A DNA stretch of 64,000 bases from Erythrocercus mccallii (Eukaryota; Chordata; Aves; Passeriformes; Dicruridae). Under the pieces are notes generated by a model that saw nothing but the letters and a program-made list of their open reading frames with translations, had not been told where the DNA came from and searched no databases. How positions within the stretch are numbered: the first letter of the stretch is position 1; every line of letters starts with the position of its first letter. The translations under genes were made by a program, and so were the position numbers. The stretch covers positions 1-64,000 of the forward strand of contig VZRG01000747.1 in NCBI GenBank assembly GCA_013397435.1, in the 5' to 3' direction. This document shows positions 60,301 to 64,000 of this stretch, piece after piece.

Positions 60301-63300
60301 TTCAGTCTACTCTGCATAACACTTGTCTTCACAATTCTTTTGGAAGTTATACCCCTTGACTGCCAGAAGTGCTTGCTCCTCCAGAGTGATGATACAGGCT
60401 AGACAGGCAAAAAAGCATTTTGTTCTCTGAACTGTTGCTGGATTTTTCTGCAGCAGTTTTCAAAAATTACAGGAAAAGTACATATGCTTTGTCAGTAAGC
60501 TGATCTTACTTCTGTGCTGTCATTAAAAAGGTAAGTGTCAACTTTGCCAGCTAACACCCTGGTGTTAAGTGAAAGACCTACCTTAATGAAAAGACATTTC
60601 TAAGAACTGTAGGAATCTTATCTTCAAGCTAAATGGGGTTTCATCAGCAGTGGTAGGCAGATTTATAAATCACATAAACTCAATTACTTTCTGGGTCTTG
60701 GATTTTTAAGCATATAGGTCTTTTTTATCTCTCTGTTGGCATTTTGGCTAATGTAGATATCTCAGCGAACAATAAGCAGCATCTAATATATCTCCAACTT
60801 GTTATTCCATCTTCCTAATATATTCTGCGTTTCTTCTCAAAATCTGTGTCTGGGAAAGGCTTGTTTCCAGAACCAGATAATTCCCTTTTAGCTATTTGGC
60901 CTCAGATTCAACTCTTCTTTCTGCTGAAACCTGCATCCCATTTACAATTTATTCCCACTGTTTTCAGTACAGCTCTTCACACATACTGAAGTTAAAGAAC
61001 CTTTAGAAGAACAGTGCTGTGTGTTAAGTTAAATCATTATGAAAATAAATTGTTCTAACTCACTCTTGACTACATCTATAGATTTTTAATTCAGAAAGCT
61101 TTTTGGTTTGTTAACAGTTATCACATATCTAGTTTTGAAAGAAAAATATAAGTTCAGATTTGCTGTAAAAAATACCTACCTAGGATGTTCACATAGTTCT
61201 AATTGTTGTCAGAACTGCAATCACAGAAACAAGACAAAAAATCCTTTCAAAGAACATCAAGCAACTTGCAGTGGGACCTTTTTCTACAAGCAAGGCTCTC
61301 TGGCTGAGAAAAAAGTCAATGTTTTCTCAACTTTATATAAATTTAAAAAATTACAAAACCATGTAAATAAATTGCTGTTACAGAAGTGAAGGTTAGCTTT
61401 GTAAAGGCTAACTTTCATACCACTTCTGGTACCTTTTAAAGAAAATGTTATTCTCTTTTTCATGGCTGTCAGTTGGAGAATATCAGTCAGTCCAAACAGA
61501 TGTCACTGTCTTGTAGGCTCCCACTTTTGGATAAGCACATCTCTTGCTGTGGTTGAATCCAGGAAACAGAAGGCAAGAGAAAGGACAGGCCATCTGTCTG
61601 TTTCACAGTGTAATGTTACTGAAGAATATTGAAGTATTATTCTAAAACCTCATAACTTGATAGTGAGCACAGAATAAGGAATATCAGGCCCAAAATCCTT
61701 CAAAATTAGGGTAATTCAGTTTAGCAGGAGTATTTACATTAAACTTTTTCAACAAGACCTGGCATAACAAGGTGCAGAGTTGATTCAGTTCAAAGGAAAA
61801 GCTGAATAAGCTGTTGGAAAATGATTAAAGGAACTGTATTCCCATCTCTAGAATTATGCAAATAGCAATAATTTTAGCTTTTGTTGGATGCATGAGATGT
61901 ATTTAAGGATAAAAATATATCTTAATCCACAGAGAATTCTGTTTGTAGAAATAAGCATCAAGAAGACATTTTTCGGATACTTCAATTTATCCAAAGTAAA
62001 ACATAGTTAGACTATAAAATGTATATACATCATGTATAGTGAAGAACCTTCAGAGAATTCTGTTCAGCTTGAAGACTTTCCTATATTTTCTTCAGATAGT
62101 TTTTGGTTTGTTGGGTTTTTTTTAAGTAAGACATTTTAAATGTAGGATACCTTTGCTGAACAACAGAAATATGTACTTTTTCTGATTAAAGGATCTTTTC
62201 TTTCCTAAAGGGTTCTCTCATGTTTTCTCATTGACAGGATTGGATTTCAGTTTGTCAAAAATAATTGGTTATCATGATGTCTGTTGGCTCAGATGTGAGG
62301 ACAAATTAAAATGAGTAACAAACAACTTGTATTAAACTCATTATCATAAAAGTATATGAATGTCAGGCTTTATATTTTGAATGAAATGCACAGTTGAGTA
62401 TTTGAAAAAGATGAAAATGAAATGTGAACAATGCCCACTGAGGCAGAACATAATGTTTTAATATACAGTCAGTTAATGTCTTGTTGACCATTATCTAAGC
62501 CCTAAGAATCCTCATGGTGGAGCTGAACCACAAGAAAAAAAGACCATTTACTCAAACCTGGGCCTTATGAGGTTTTATCTGGCACAAAAAGGCTTCTACT
62601 GGCCATGAGCCTGTTGTTCTGTGAGCTGCATACAAAGAGGAAGAAAGATCTAATGCATCTGAATTTAAGGGATCTTGGTTTAAATCCTTCCCTCTGCATT
62701 TTCATTTGTTTCTCTGCCGTCTTGTAAATGTCTGCAGACTTGGTGGTTTTGTAAATAAAATAACTATGCATGGACAAAATAGACCTTGGCACTTCAGAAA
62801 GGATTCCACAGTTATCTGCATAAAAACTAATATATCAGTTAGAAACACAAGAAAATGCCTGTCTGAAAACCTTTCCTTCCAGGGTTTAGATGCCTAACTG
62901 AGTTTTGGTAGTTTTCTTATATTGATTCAGGTCATAAGTCAAACTTATAGCTAGAAGCTGAAGAGGAAAAATATTTTTTATTTTGCCAATAATGTAAATT
63001 CAGAAATATTTTCTGGGGTGATGTTTATTTTGTAAAAAATTATTCTTTACTTGTGATTGAAGAAGTCACTACATCCTGTAAATATAAGAAAACCTCTGTT
63101 TCTTTTCATTGATTTGGTGTTGTCACAAATGCAAGAAGCAAAAGCAAGAGTAAAATAATTCAATTTTTCCCTAGTAGGGAAATCTAATACAGATGTTTAA
63201 CTCTTTATCAATGTCTTTCTGTAACTGTAGCAGCAATATGACAATAAACTCAAAAAACCCCAAGAAATCCTTCTTACATAAACTTAATCTCAGTGACAAT

Positions 63301-64000
63301 TATCTCATTCATTTTGTTTACCATTACTCTTGCAATCACCTTGCTCTTCCATCTCTAACACATTTTCAGAATGAACTTTGAATTATGACAGCCTATTTCA
63401 CCTGAAAATTAGAGTAAAGGTACATTAAACTTGATTCTGTGGCATTGCACTCTACATGTTCACTTTTTTTCAGGCCATACATATTTATTCATTCCTTCTA
63501 GTGAAGTTGTTACAGTTCGGTTTAGTTCAAAATCTCCTTAGACACAAATTTATCCTCTCATCCACAGATAATGAATTTTTATTTATCATGGCTACCTAGA
63601 AACAGGTAAAAAATAACATTTCAAATCCATCAAAGGCTTTGAGACTGCTGAATCCACTTACTGCAGTTCTTGTCCTTTGATTGTGCCTCTCAATCTTTGC
63701 AATGTTTTGGGGGGTTTTTTGCAATACTAATTTGCTACAGAACATCTAGGCTCAAAGATGTAGTGCCAATAGGCTTGAAATGGCAGGTTGCACTCAACAT
63801 GCCAATTGAGAAGCCTGTCTGGTTTCTCGAAGTGATTATGAGGTCAAATCAGAAGTTGCTGTCTTCTGCACATATGTTTGGGTTTAAAGGTGCAGCATAC
63901 CCTGAGAAATGTGAACACATGTTCTTGTGTCTTCTACCAGTAAAAGTAATATTATTTTGATTTAGCTATGTATTTGAACCTTTTCTGACCCTTTAATTAA
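57315..64000. other. AT-rich sequence, no gene recognised
   Basis: About 6.7 kb without a recognisable gene, RNA or transposon. A 75-codon minus-strand frame at 57315-57542 ends beside a consensus-like splice donor (see findings). A 93-codon frame at 61108-61389 and a 96-codon frame at 63670-63960 on the plus strand have no recognisable domain and are of a length expected by chance in this much AT-rich DNA. Confidence 0.5.

Overview
The window looks like an intergenic or deep-intronic stretch of a bird nuclear genome, probably from a passerine. It is AT-rich, and no protein-coding gene of the host could be supported on either strand. No open reading frame carries a recognisable host domain, and most long ones lie antisense to transposons or inside low-complexity sequence. 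The bird assignment rests on interspersed repeats recognised from memory of their consensus sequences: several CR1 LINE fragments (one with the (ATTCTATG)n tail), two families of endogenous-retrovirus LTRs typical of bird genomes, and a tRNA-Ile-headed SINE with a CR1-like tail that resembles TguSINE1 of passerines. No database search was possible, so family names are recognitions, not search results.

Layout. 1-458: the 3' end of one LTR type (here 'LTR-A') abuts the 3' half of a second type ('LTR-B'), which looks like a nested insertion. 2096-2656: near-complete LTR-B on the minus strand. 4520-5470: 5'-truncated CR1, minus. 8177-8760: complete solo LTR-A with TG...CA ends and an exact 5-bp target duplication. 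10491-10778: (CTTCC)n array with a 155-base assembly gap and a 20-bp higher-order unit. 11490-11700: old CR1/L3-like reverse-transcriptase scrap, minus. 13390-16195: CR1, plus, keeping ORF1 and endonuclease remnants and the 3' end but lacking the reverse transcriptase. 17858-18240: partial LTR-B, plus. 18712-20040: CR1 reverse-transcriptase half, minus. 25150-25520: probable ERV internal fragment. 31870-32405, 37540-38165 and 50098-50412: LTR-like segments of lower certainty. 36561-36680: TguSINE1-like SINE. 43809-44200 (plus) and 45286-45550 (minus): two more CR1 fragments. 52382-52943: second near-complete LTR-B, minus. The remaining DNA is AT-rich single-copy-looking sequence with scattered microsatellites and a few short islands of higher GC that I could not assign.

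Nothing here works together as a gene system. The coding remnants are decayed retrotransposon ORFs with stops and frameshifts. I found no convincing undescribed system. The best targets for follow-up are the reverse-transcriptase-less CR1, the gapped GGGAA/CTTCC array, the SINE as a lineage marker, and a few unexplained islands that could be conserved non-coding elements or unrecognised LTRs.
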